A DNA stretch of 64,000 nucleotides from NCBI RefSeq assembly GCF_036242395.1, contig NZ_CP108458.1:5208001-5272000 (forward strand). The letters run 5' to 3'. The DNA is from Kitasatospora sp. NBC_01266. GTDB taxonomy: Bacteria; Actinomycetota; Actinomycetes; Streptomycetales; Streptomycetaceae. A model generated the notes under the pieces. The model made no database searches, was not told where the DNA came from, and saw nothing but the letters and a program-made list of their open reading frames with translations. Position 1 is the stretch's first letter, and each line of letters starts with the position of its first letter. The translations under genes were made by a program, and so were the position numbers. Shown here one piece after another: positions 41,969-49,127 of the stretch.

Positions 41969-43286
41969 CAGGCGCCTCTCTTTCGTGATCGGTGTCGCGG
42001 TGCTCCCCACCGTGTGCCCCGCCGTCGTGCTCCCCACCGCCGTGCAGTGCGGCCTCGCGCCAGTCCTCGGGCAGCAGGTGGTCCAGGACGTCGTCGACCG
42101 TGACGGCGCCCAGCAGGTGGTCCGCCTCGTCCACCACCGGCGCCGCCACCAGGTTGTAGGCGGCCAGGAAGCTGGTGACCAGCGGGAGCGGGGTGTCCGG
42201 CGGCAGCGGGTCCAGGTCGCCGTCCACGATCGAGCCGACCAGGGTGTACGGCGGCTCCCGCAGCAGGCGCTGGAAGTGCACGGTGCCCAGGTACTTGCCG
42301 GTCGGTGTCTCGTTCGGCGGCCGGCAGACGTAGACCTGCGCGGCCAGGGCCGGCTTGTGGTCCGAGATCCGCACCCGGGCCAGCGCCTCGGCCACCGTGG
42401 CGTCCGGCTCCAGGATGATCGGCTCGGTGGTCATCAGACCGCCGGCCGTGTCCTCCTGGTAGGAGAGCAGCCGACGCAGCGGGGCGGCCTCCTCCGGCTC
42501 CATCAGCTGGAGCAGCCGCTCGGCCTCCTCGTCGGGAAGTTCGGAGAGCAGGTCGGCCGCGTCGTCCGGGTCCATCGCCTCCAGCACGTCGGCGGCCCGC
42601 TCGGCCTGGAGCTTGCCGAGGATCTCCACCTGGTCGTCCTCGGGCAGCTCCTCCAGCACGTCCGCGAGCCGGTCGTCGTCCAGCGCGGCGGCCACCTCGG
42701 CGCGGCGCTTGGCCGAGAGGTGGTGCAGCACGCCGGCCAGGTCGGCCGGGCGCAGCTGCTCGAAGGTGGCCAGCAGGTTGGCCGCGCCCTGGCCCTCCTC
42801 GGCCAGCGTGAAACCGGTGACGGCGGACCAGTCCAGGGTCAGCGCCTCGCCGCGGTTCTTGCGCAGCCGACTGCCGCGACCGCGCTGCACGAAGACCTTG
42901 CTGATCTCCCACTCACGCAACCGGGTCTGCACCATCGCCACGTCCAGCACGGTCACCTCGGTGCCGGAAGCGGTCTCGGTGACCCGGCGGTCGAGCAGTT
43001 CGGCCAGCACCAGCGTCTCGGTCGGCCGCTGCTCGAACCGCCGCATGTTGATCACACCGGTGGTCAGCACCTGCCCCGACTCCAGGCTGGTCACCCGGGT
43101 CATCGGCAGGAAGATCCGCCGCCGCCCGACCACCTCGACCACCAGTCCGAGAACCCGCGGCGGGCGCGCGCCGATCCGCAGTGCGACGACCACGTCGCGG
43201 ATCCGGCCGACCTGGTCGCCGTTGGGGTCGAAGACCGCGACCCCGGCAAGATGGGAGATGAAGACCCGGCTGCCCTGTCCCGCCAT
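41958..43286 (-). CDS. Soluble MgtE-N/CBS domain protein with PRC-barrel-like N-terminus
   Basis: 442 residues from ATG 43286 with GAGGAC upstream. Residues 1-~150 contain two PRC-barrel-like beta segments (VFISHLAGVAVFDPNGDQVGRIRDVVV). Then the MgtE intracellular helical domain (LLATFEQLRPADLAGVLHHLSAKRRAEVAAALDDDRLADVLEELPEDDQVEILGKL...) and two CBS domains (~300-430). No MgtE membrane channel follows, so it is a soluble Mg2+/nucleotide sensor rather than a transporter. The C-terminal tail is His/Gly/Glu-rich. Paired with DUF1003. Confidence 0.88.
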   Translation of the reverse strand: MAGQGSRVFISHLAGVAVFDPNGDQVGRIRDVVVALRIGARPPRVLGLVVEVVGRRRIFLPMTRVTSLESGQVLTTGVINMRRFEQRPTETLVLAELLDRRVTETASGTEVTVLDVAMVQTRLREWEISKVFVQRGRGSRLRKNRGEALTLDWSAVTGFTLAEEGQGAANLLATFEQLRPADLAGVLHHLSAKRRAEVAAALDDDRLADVLEELPEDDQVEILGKLQAERAADVLEAMDPDDAADLLSELPDEEAERLLQLMEPEEAAPLRRLLSYQEDTAGGLMTTEPIILEPDATVAEALARVRISDHKPALAAQVYVCRPPNETPTGKYLGTVHFQRLLREPPYTLVGSIVDGDLDPLPPDTPLPLVTSFLAAYNLVAAPVVDEADHLLGAVTVDDVLDHLLPEDWREAALHGGGEHDGGAHGGEHRDTDHEREAPGGQ

Positions 43287-43423
43287 GGAGGTCCTCTCGA
43301 TCGTCGCTCGGGAGGCCAGCGTATCCAAACGCCTTCTTAACGCTCGCGGCGAGGCCGCCGGTGGCGTCGGCTGCCCGCCCGCTGCCGCCCACGGCGTGGG
43401 GCCCGCCCCGTACGCTGTCCGGC

Positions 43424-43969
43424 ATGGACGGAACGACTGCGACCGCTGGCGACTTCCTCGACCGCGCCCTGCTGGAGGAGGCCGTGAAGAAGTCCGGCCT
43501 GCTCTGGGTGCGGGCCGAGGGCTCGGCCGAGTGTCGCCCGGTCTGGCACACCTGGTACGACGGGGCCGTGGTCCTGGTCGGCGACGGCGGCGAGCAGCCG
43601 CTGCACGGCCTGACCACCGGGGCCGGCGCCGAGGTGACCGTCCGCAGCAAGGACAAGGGAGGCCGGCTGGTCTCCTTCCCGGTCCGGGTGGTGGCCGTCG
43701 AGCCGGGCAGCGAGGCCTGGCAGGGCGCGGTCGACGAGCTCAAGGGCAAGCGGCTGAACGCCCCCGACACCGACACCATCACCGAGCGCTGGGCCCGCGA
43801 GTGCCGGGTGCTGCGGTTGGAGCCGCGTGGCCAGCTGACCGCGCGCCCGGGTGCCATGCCCCAGGACTCGCACGCCGCCGCGCCGCTGCCGAGTGCCGTC
43901 ATCACCCGCCGGCCGATCCCGGCCGGGCTGCCGAAGCTGCTGCTCGGGCGGCGCAAGAGCCGTGGCTGA
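43424..43969 (+). CDS. Hypothetical protein
   Basis: 181 residues. No signal peptide or membrane helix. Core strands GLLWVRAEGSAECRPVWHTWYDGAVVLVG and GAEVTVRSKDKGGRLVSFPVRVVAVEPG suggest a beta-barrel of the split-barrel type, but I cannot assign it to a family. TACGCT (43411-43416) ends 7 bases before the ATG: leaderless. It overlaps the DMT permease gene by 8 bases, so they form an operon. Confidence 0.8.
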   Translation: MDGTTATAGDFLDRALLEEAVKKSGLLWVRAEGSAECRPVWHTWYDGAVVLVGDGGEQPLHGLTTGAGAEVTVRSKDKGGRLVSFPVRVVAVEPGSEAWQGAVDELKGKRLNAPDTDTITERWARECRVLRLEPRGQLTARPGAMPQDSHAAAPLPSAVITRRPIPAGLPKLLLGRRKSRG

Positions 43970-44885
43970 GCGGCTGCTCGACCGGAGGGTGTCGGCGCCG
44001 GCGCCCACCGGTGCGGTGGGCGGGCCGCCGAGGGCCGACCTGATGCTGCTCGCGGTCTCGATCGCGGGCATCTCGCTCTCCGCGCCGCTGATCAGCGCCA
44101 CCGCCGCACCGGCGCTCGCCATCGCCTGCTGGCGCAACCTCATGTCGGTGGGTGTGCTCGGTCCGTACGCGCTGCTGCGCCACCGTGCGGAGCTGCGCGG
44201 GATCGGCCGCCGCGCGCTGCTGCTGGCGGTGGCCGCCGGGTTGCTGCTCGCGGCGCACTTCGCGCTCTGGATGCCCAGTCTGCGGATGACCTCGGTCGCC
44301 TCCTCCACGGCGCTGGTCACCACCACCCCGCTGTGGACGATCCTGCTGCTGCGGATCACCGGGATCCGTCCGCCCCGGCTGGTCTGGCTCGGCATGAGCG
44401 TCGCCTTCGGCGGCGTCCTGGTGCTCACCGGGGTCGACCTGTCGCTCTCCTCACGGGCGCTGCTGGGCGACGCGCTGGCGCTCGCCGCGGGGCTGGCGGC
44501 GGCGGGGTACATGCTGCTGGGCGCCGAGGTCCGACGGACCGTCAGCACCACCGCCTACACCCTGGTCTGCTACGCCACCACGGCGCTGGTGCTGCTGGTG
44601 GTCTGCCTGGTCGGCGGTGTCCGGCTGAGCGGCTTCCCGCTCGGCGTCTGGGGCCAGATCGCGCTGCTGATGATGGCCGCCCAGCTGCTCGGCCACTCGC
44701 TGAGCAGCCGGGTGGTGCGCACCCTGGGGCCCTCGGTCACCTCCACCGCGATCCTGCTGGAGACCCCGGGCGCGGCGCTGATCGCCGCCGTCTGGCTCGG
44801 CCAGCGGCCGGCCGCGGCGGCCTACCCGGCGGTGCTGCTGATCCTGCTGGGTCTGGCCTTGGTGCTGCGCGGCGGTCGGCGCTGA
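43962..44885 (+). CDS. EamA/DMT superfamily permease
   Basis: 307 residues with about ten helices in two EamA repeats. The GTG at 43962 overlaps the preceding gene by 8 bases. LMLLAVSIAGISLSAPLISATAAPALAIACWRNLMS, WLGMSVAFGGVLVLTGVDLS and the C-terminal AAAAYPAVLLILLGLALVLRGGRR are typical. Substrate unknown; DMT members export metabolites or amino acids. Confidence 0.9.
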   Translation: MAERLLDRRVSAPAPTGAVGGPPRADLMLLAVSIAGISLSAPLISATAAPALAIACWRNLMSVGVLGPYALLRHRAELRGIGRRALLLAVAAGLLLAAHFALWMPSLRMTSVASSTALVTTTPLWTILLLRITGIRPPRLVWLGMSVAFGGVLVLTGVDLSLSSRALLGDALALAAGLAAAGYMLLGAEVRRTVSTTAYTLVCYATTALVLLVVCLVGGVRLSGFPLGVWGQIALLMMAAQLLGHSLSSRVVRTLGPSVTSTAILLETPGAALIAAVWLGQRPAAAAYPAVLLILLGLALVLRGGRR

Positions 44886-44916
44886 GCTGCGGCTACCGAC
44901 CGGTACGCTCGCGGTC

Positions 44917-45561
44917 ATGGCTCACGACTTCCCGCTCTTCGGTGACCCAAGCCAGCCGCACGGCCCGTCGGGCCCGACCCGCGCGGAGGTGCTGGCCGCC
45001 GTCGAGGCGCGGCTGATCACCGCCTTCGGCGAACCGAGCGGCCGGGCCGCGATCACCTTCCTGGGCGCCGAGCGGATCGAGGTGCTGCGGTTCGGGCCGG
45101 ACGCCGAGGGGCTGGTCCGCTACGCCACCCTCGGCATGGCGGCGGCGCCGATGGCCGACCCCACCGCGACGCTGACCGACCCGGTCCGCGGGCCGCGCGC
45201 GGAGCTGCTGCTGACCCTGCGCGGGGCGCGCGACGACGTGCTCCGGGCGCTGGCCACCTTCGCCGCCACACCGCAGGTCGAGGGCCTGGTGGTGGCGCCC
45301 GGCAGCTCGCTCGACCTCGGTGCGCCGCTCTGGGAGGGCGCGCCGTTCACCTCGGTGCTGGCGGCCGAGAGCGGCGGGCTCATCGAGGACCTGGCGCTGG
45401 ACGAGCCGGCCGACCCGGTGCGCTTCCTGCCGCTGCTGCCGATGACGCCCAACGAGGCGGCCCACAAGCGGGTGCACGGCGCCGCCGCGCTGGAGCAGCG
45501 CTGGCTGGAGCGCGGCATCGACCTGCGGGACCCCCAGCGGCGCGGGGTGGCGCTGGACTGA
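44917..45561 (+). CDS. Suppressor-of-fused (SUFU) domain protein
   Basis: 214 residues. The segment FGPDAEGLVRYATLGMAAAPM and the later FTSVLAAESGGLIEDLAL resemble the bacterial SUFU fold (PF05076). Many actinobacteria carry such proteins; some SUFU proteins act in toxin immunity elsewhere, but no toxin gene is adjacent here. TACGCT (44904-44909) ends 7 bases before the ATG with no ribosome-binding site. It ends 9 bases before the convergent PHP gene. Confidence 0.82.
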   Translation: MAHDFPLFGDPSQPHGPSGPTRAEVLAAVEARLITAFGEPSGRAAITFLGAERIEVLRFGPDAEGLVRYATLGMAAAPMADPTATLTDPVRGPRAELLLTLRGARDDVLRALATFAATPQVEGLVVAPGSSLDLGAPLWEGAPFTSVLAAESGGLIEDLALDEPADPVRFLPLLPMTPNEAAHKRVHGAAALEQRWLERGIDLRDPQRRGVALD

Positions 45562-45570
45562 CCGGCGCGG

Positions 45571-46458
45571 TCAGCGGACGATCGGCCGCGCGCCGGTGGC
45601 CTGCGCGAGCAGCGCCTGGTAGGCGTCCGGTGCGGTGGTGAACTCGCCGAGCCGCACCGTCTTGCGCGAGCCGTGGTAGTCGCTGGAACCGGTGGTGAAC
45701 AGGCCGAGCTCGGCGGCCAGGGCACGCAGCCTGGCCCGGGTCGGCTCGTCGTGGTCGATGTGGTCCACCTCCAGACCGCCGAGCCCGGCCGCCGCGAGCT
45801 CGCCGATCACCTGGTCGGAGACGGTCCGGCCGCGCTTGGCGGCGCCGGGGTGGGCGAAGACCGGCACCCCGCCGGCCGCACGGACCAGCTTGACCGCCTC
45901 GACGGGGTCGGTCTCGTGCTTGGGCACGTGGGCCCGGCCGTGCTCGGCCAGCCACTCGGAGGTGAAGGCATCGGAGACGGTGGCCACCACGCCGGCCTCG
46001 ACCAGCGCGCTGGCGATGTGCGGGCGGCCCACCGAGCCCTGCTCTTCCCCCGGCCGGGAGGCGCCCCCGGCCGCGATCCGCTCGACCTGCTCCCAGGTGA
46101 TCGGTGCGCCCAGCTCCTGGCAGCGCTCCACCACGAGCCGAGCGCGTCGGAACCGGTCGGTGCGGGTCAGCTCGCGCTCCTGGGCGAAGGCGGGCTCCGT
46201 CGGGTCGAACAGGTAGGCCAGCAGATGCATGCTGATCCCCTCGACCCGGCAGGAGATCTCGGCGCCCGGCAGCAGGGTCAGGCCGGTGCCGGCGGGCAGC
46301 GCCTGGACGGCCGCGATCGCCTCCGGGTATCCGGCGACGGTGTCGTGGTCGGTCAGCGCCACCACGTCGAGCCCGGCCGCGACGGCCGCCGCCACCAGCT
46401 CGGCCGGGGTGTCGGTCCCGTCGGAGGCGTTGCTGTGGGCGTGCAGGTCGATGCGCAC
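45571..46458 (-). CDS. PHP domain phosphoesterase (RNase AM/YciV-like)
   Basis: 295 residues from a GTG at 46458, GGAG 8 bases upstream. Metal-site motifs: DLHAHSNASDG at the N-terminus, LTDHDT, EISC, FAHPGA and SDYHG. This is the YciV/TrpH-type PHP phosphoesterase; family members hydrolyse 3',5'-nucleotide bisphosphates or trim RNA 5' ends. It has no accessory domain. Convergent with the SUFU gene. Confidence 0.92.
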   Translation of the reverse strand: MRIDLHAHSNASDGTDTPAELVAAAVAAGLDVVALTDHDTVAGYPEAIAAVQALPAGTGLTLLPGAEISCRVEGISMHLLAYLFDPTEPAFAQERELTRTDRFRRARLVVERCQELGAPITWEQVERIAAGGASRPGEEQGSVGRPHIASALVEAGVVATVSDAFTSEWLAEHGRAHVPKHETDPVEAVKLVRAAGGVPVFAHPGAAKRGRTVSDQVIGELAAAGLGGLEVDHIDHDEPTRARLRALAAELGLFTTGSSDYHGSRKTVRLGEFTTAPDAYQALLAQATGARPIVR

Positions 46459-46550
46459 GGGCGGGCTCCAAGGTGGCGGCGGAACTGGAGCAGCCCACAA
46501 TAGCCAGCCGTCACCGCAGCCGGACAGGCGTCCGGGACAGCCGTCCGGGA

Positions 46551-46569
46551 CAGCCGTCCGCCACGGCTG
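46551..46569 (-). terminator. Possible terminator of the DUF6758 gene, beside a 13-base tandem repeat
   Basis: CAGCCGT-N5-ACGGCTG hairpin 14 bases beyond the stop. Next to it, GTCCGGGACAGCC is repeated in tandem with a partial third copy (about 46529-46560). Confidence 0.5.
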
Positions 46570-46582
46570 TGCGGCCCGCGGC

Positions 46583-47221
46583 TCAGCCCAGCAGCCGTGG
46601 CGAGAGTGCCCCGCAGGGCAGCAGGTCCAGCTCGGCGCCCGCGTCCCGCAGGTCGGTGATGACCAGCTCGTCGTACATCAGCAGGGCGGACTGCTCGGGC
46701 CAGGCGATCGCCCAGAGCCACAGGCCCAGCGCCTCACCGACGAAGACCGCGCGGTCGTCGGGGGCACCCTGCACGTGCCACATCGCGGTGGGGCGCCCGG
46801 CCGCCATCAGCTTGGTGTCGGCGGGTTTGTGCAGCGAGATGGCGTCTCCCGGGTCCGGCCCGGGCAGCCCGGCATAGCGCGCACCGAGGCCGACGCCCAG
46901 CTCCTCGGCCACCAGCACCAGCTCGCCGAAGCCGCCCAGCGGTGCGGGCCCGGAGCAGGCCACAGCGGTGGCTCGGGCACCCGACAGATCGTCGCCGGCG
47001 TGACTGATACCGGTGTACAGCCAGCTGACCGGCAGCGGCCAGGGCAGCCAGATCGGCACTTGGGAGCGGGCCACCGCGACGCCCAGTGCCTCCACGCTCG
47101 GCGGCAGCACCGGCTGCATCGGATGGACTGCGCCGTGCCTGTCGCACTGCCAGGTGTCGGAGAAGAGCCCGGGGGCACGCACCCGACCGCCGCACCTCGG
47201 GCAACTTGGCTCGCCCCTCAT
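46583..47221 (-). CDS. DUF6758-like protein
   Basis: 212 residues from the ATG at 47221; a TTG at 47230 with GGAGG 4 bases upstream is an equally possible start. The N-terminus MRGEPSCPRCGGRVRAPGLFSDTWQCDRHG carries a CPxC...C-x-H zinc-ribbon-like pattern. The rest is globular and Leu/Gly-rich, ending with LLPCGALSPRLLG. It matches, from memory, the streptomycete DUF6758 family; function unknown. Confidence 0.82.
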   Translation of the reverse strand: MRGEPSCPRCGGRVRAPGLFSDTWQCDRHGAVHPMQPVLPPSVEALGVAVARSQVPIWLPWPLPVSWLYTGISHAGDDLSGARATAVACSGPAPLGGFGELVLVAEELGVGLGARYAGLPGPDPGDAISLHKPADTKLMAAGRPTAMWHVQGAPDDRAVFVGEALGLWLWAIAWPEQSALLMYDELVITDLRDAGAELDLLPCGALSPRLLG

Positions 47222-47415
47222 GACAGCCAACGCTCCTCCCTCCGGCCCGCCGCGTCAAGGACGATCACCCGTACGGAGGGCTTTGGCTTGCGCATCCGAA
47301 GTCCCTGGGGGCGCGAGCCGGGGCGGTGGCCTCCGCTAGGGAATGTCCCGTGCCGGTCGGCGGCAAACGTCGAGCGGGGCGTGCCGGGACGTGGCGAGCG
47401 CCGGGGCGGAGCGCT

Positions 47416-47451
47416 GACGCCCCGTCACCGGAGGATCGGTGACGGGGCGTC
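47416..47451 (-). terminator. Terminator of the 48-residue gene
   Basis: GACGCCCCGTCACCG / CGGTGACGGGGCGTC arms, 15 bp, 6-base loop, 38 bases beyond the stop. Confidence 0.82.
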
Positions 47452-47489
47452 GGGGTGCCCGGTGGCCGCGGTGGCGGCCCGGCGCGGCG

Positions 47490-47636
47490 TCAGGTGCTCT
47501 GACACGGGCGGATGTACAGGCGCTCGCCGGTGCGGGCGGCGTCCTCCACCAGGCGGCGGACGGTCTCCGCGTCGGCGATCAGCCGGTCGGTGCCGGTGCC
47601 CTGCCGGCCGTCCAGTCGGAGGATCTCGAAGCGCAC
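47490..47636 (-). CDS. Small protein of 48 residues
   Basis: The GTG at 47636 has AAAGGAGAG 5 bases upstream, which decides the start; longer in-frame starts have none. The product begins MRFEILRLDGRQGTGTDRLI and ends in RLYIRPCQST, with one cysteine. Similar small proteins are frequent in streptomycetes; function is unknown. A promoter candidate lies 266 bases upstream and a strong terminator follows, so it is monocistronic with a long leader. Confidence 0.78.
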   Translation of the reverse strand: MRFEILRLDGRQGTGTDRLIADAETVRRLVEDAARTGERLYIRPCQST

Positions 47637-47938
47637 GGGCCTCTCCTTTCCTGGCCTCGGCTGCTGCTGAGGCGGTGGGGTGGTGCTCATCGGTCGCGGT
47701 ACGGCAGTCAGTGCCATGGGGTCCCCCCTCGCTGCTGGCCTCGCGTTCGGCCTGGCCGGCGGACGGGCGGCGGGCCTCGTCCGTCAGCGTGTCGTCGGGT
47801 CTTTGCCCCGGGGTTGCCCGCCGGTGAAGTCGTTGTTTCGGGTGGCTGCCATGGGTGGCCAACCGTGCTGGCAGGGTCGTTCATTCCCGGTCTGAATCAA
47901 ATATTACCGTAACTAAGGATTTTTGGTCCAGGCGACGG
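47637..47938. other. Long leader and promoter region of the 48-residue gene
   Basis: About 300 bases without another supported gene. It ends in an unusually AT-rich stretch (47885-47931) that carries the promoter candidate. Confidence 0.5.
47902..47931 (-). promoter_or_regulatory. Promoter candidate of the 48-residue gene
   Basis: Minus strand TGGACC (47926-47931), 18-base spacer, TAATAT (47902-47907). It lies in the AT-rich segment and would give a ~260-base leader. Confidence 0.5.
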
Positions 47939-47969
47939 ACCCGAGCGCCGCGGTGTCGCGCTCGGGTCG
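47939..47969 (-). terminator. Terminator of the alpha/beta hydrolase gene
   Basis: GACCCGAGCGC / GCGCTCGGGTC arms, 11 bp, loop of 9, about 65 bases beyond the stop. Confidence 0.65.
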
Positions 47970-48034
47970 GTTCGGGGGTGCCGCCGGCTCAGCAGGGTGG
48001 TGCCGGCGCGGGTCGGGCTCGGTTCGGTGCGGGC

Positions 48035-48919
48035 TCAGCCGAGCTTGACGGAGGACCAGAAGGCCAGAAGCTCGGCGGCGGTCCGGGCCGGCTGCTCCGC
48101 GTTCGGGGAGTGCTCGGCGCCGGGCACCACGACGTGCCGGATGCCCAGCCGATCGGCGGTCCGCGCCTGCTCGTCGACGGGCCAGGCGTAGTCCCGCTCA
48201 CCGGAGACGTACAGCTTCGGCAGCGCGACGGCGGCAAGCTCCTCGGTGCGGTCGCGCTGGCCGATCAGCCGCTCGCCCATGGCCAACAGCGACTGCGGGA
48301 CGTTGGCCACCCAGCGCCGGTGCAGGAACTCGGCGATCTCCGGCGCGGGCTGCTCGGACGGGGCGTCCTCGGCGGCCGCCATCTGCTGCTTCACCTGCCA
48401 GATGGTCTCCAGGTCCCAGACGGGCAGCGCGTCCATCAGCATCTTGGTCCTGGCCGCCTCCGGCGGATCGATCGGACCGGGACCGGTGGAGAGCAGCACC
48501 AGCGAGGCCCAGGGCAGCGGTGCCGGCGCGGCCAGCACGGCCTCGCGCGCCACGAGGCCGCCGAAGGAGTGCCCGAGCAGGTGCGGCCGACCGCCGCCGT
48601 CCTCGGTGGTCAGCAGCTCGGTGACCGCCAGCAGGTCGAGGGCCAGCTCGGCCAGCGCGTAGGCGTCCTGGTCGGCCGGTCCGCCGGTCTCGTACTGGCC
48701 GCGCTGGTCGTAGCTGACGGCGCGCAGGCCTGCGGCGGAGAGGGGTTCGAGCAGCGCGATGAAGTCCTCCTTGCTGCCGGTGAACCCGGGGACCAGCAGC
48801 ACCGTGCCGCGTACCGGCCCGGCCGGCTCGGCCCGCAGCGCGGCGAACTCCCCGCGCGCGGTGGCCAGTCGCACGGCGGTGGCGCGGGCGGGCAGGTCGA
48901 GGAAGGGCGGCATGCTCAT
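48035..48919 (-). CDS. Alpha/beta hydrolase
   Basis: 294 residues from ATG 48919 (AGGAG 9 bases upstream). Catalytic Ser is in LLGHSFGG, Asp is expected in SGERDYAWP, and His is in GAEHSPN. The oxyanion/N-terminal motif VLLVPGFTGSKEDF is present. No signal peptide, so cytosolic. Substrate unknown. It lies downstream of the helicase, separated by a strong terminator. Confidence 0.88.
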   Translation of the reverse strand: MSMPPFLDLPARATAVRLATARGEFAALRAEPAGPVRGTVLLVPGFTGSKEDFIALLEPLSAAGLRAVSYDQRGQYETGGPADQDAYALAELALDLLAVTELLTTEDGGGRPHLLGHSFGGLVAREAVLAAPAPLPWASLVLLSTGPGPIDPPEAARTKMLMDALPVWDLETIWQVKQQMAAAEDAPSEQPAPEIAEFLHRRWVANVPQSLLAMGERLIGQRDRTEELAAVALPKLYVSGERDYAWPVDEQARTADRLGIRHVVVPGAEHSPNAEQPARTAAELLAFWSSVKLG

Positions 48920-49070
48920 CGGGAGGCACTCCTGGGTCGGCCGGATAGCGGAGCCGTCCCGAGCATAGGTGACCGCCCACCGGCGGGAACGGCCGGGAGC
49001 TGCGGGGATGGCCGCCACGGGCGGCTGAGCGCGACCCCGCCGGGGTGGCTGAGCGCGGGCGGGAAACGCG

Positions 49071-49104
49071 CGGGGCGGGCGGACCGATGGGTCCGCCCGC
49101 CCCG
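49071..49104 (-). terminator. Terminator of the DEAD-box helicase gene
   Basis: CGGGGCGGGCGGACC / GGTCCGCCCGCCCCG arms, 15 bp perfect, 4-base loop, 23 bases beyond the stop. Confidence 0.85.
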
Positions 49105-49127
49105 ACACCGCGTCAGGTGCTGCCGCG

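Noticed and set aside
44917..46458. SUFU protein as an immunity protein of a toxin system
   Set aside because: No toxin-like neighbour (no polymorphic toxin, no RHS/secretion gene); surrounded by housekeeping genes.
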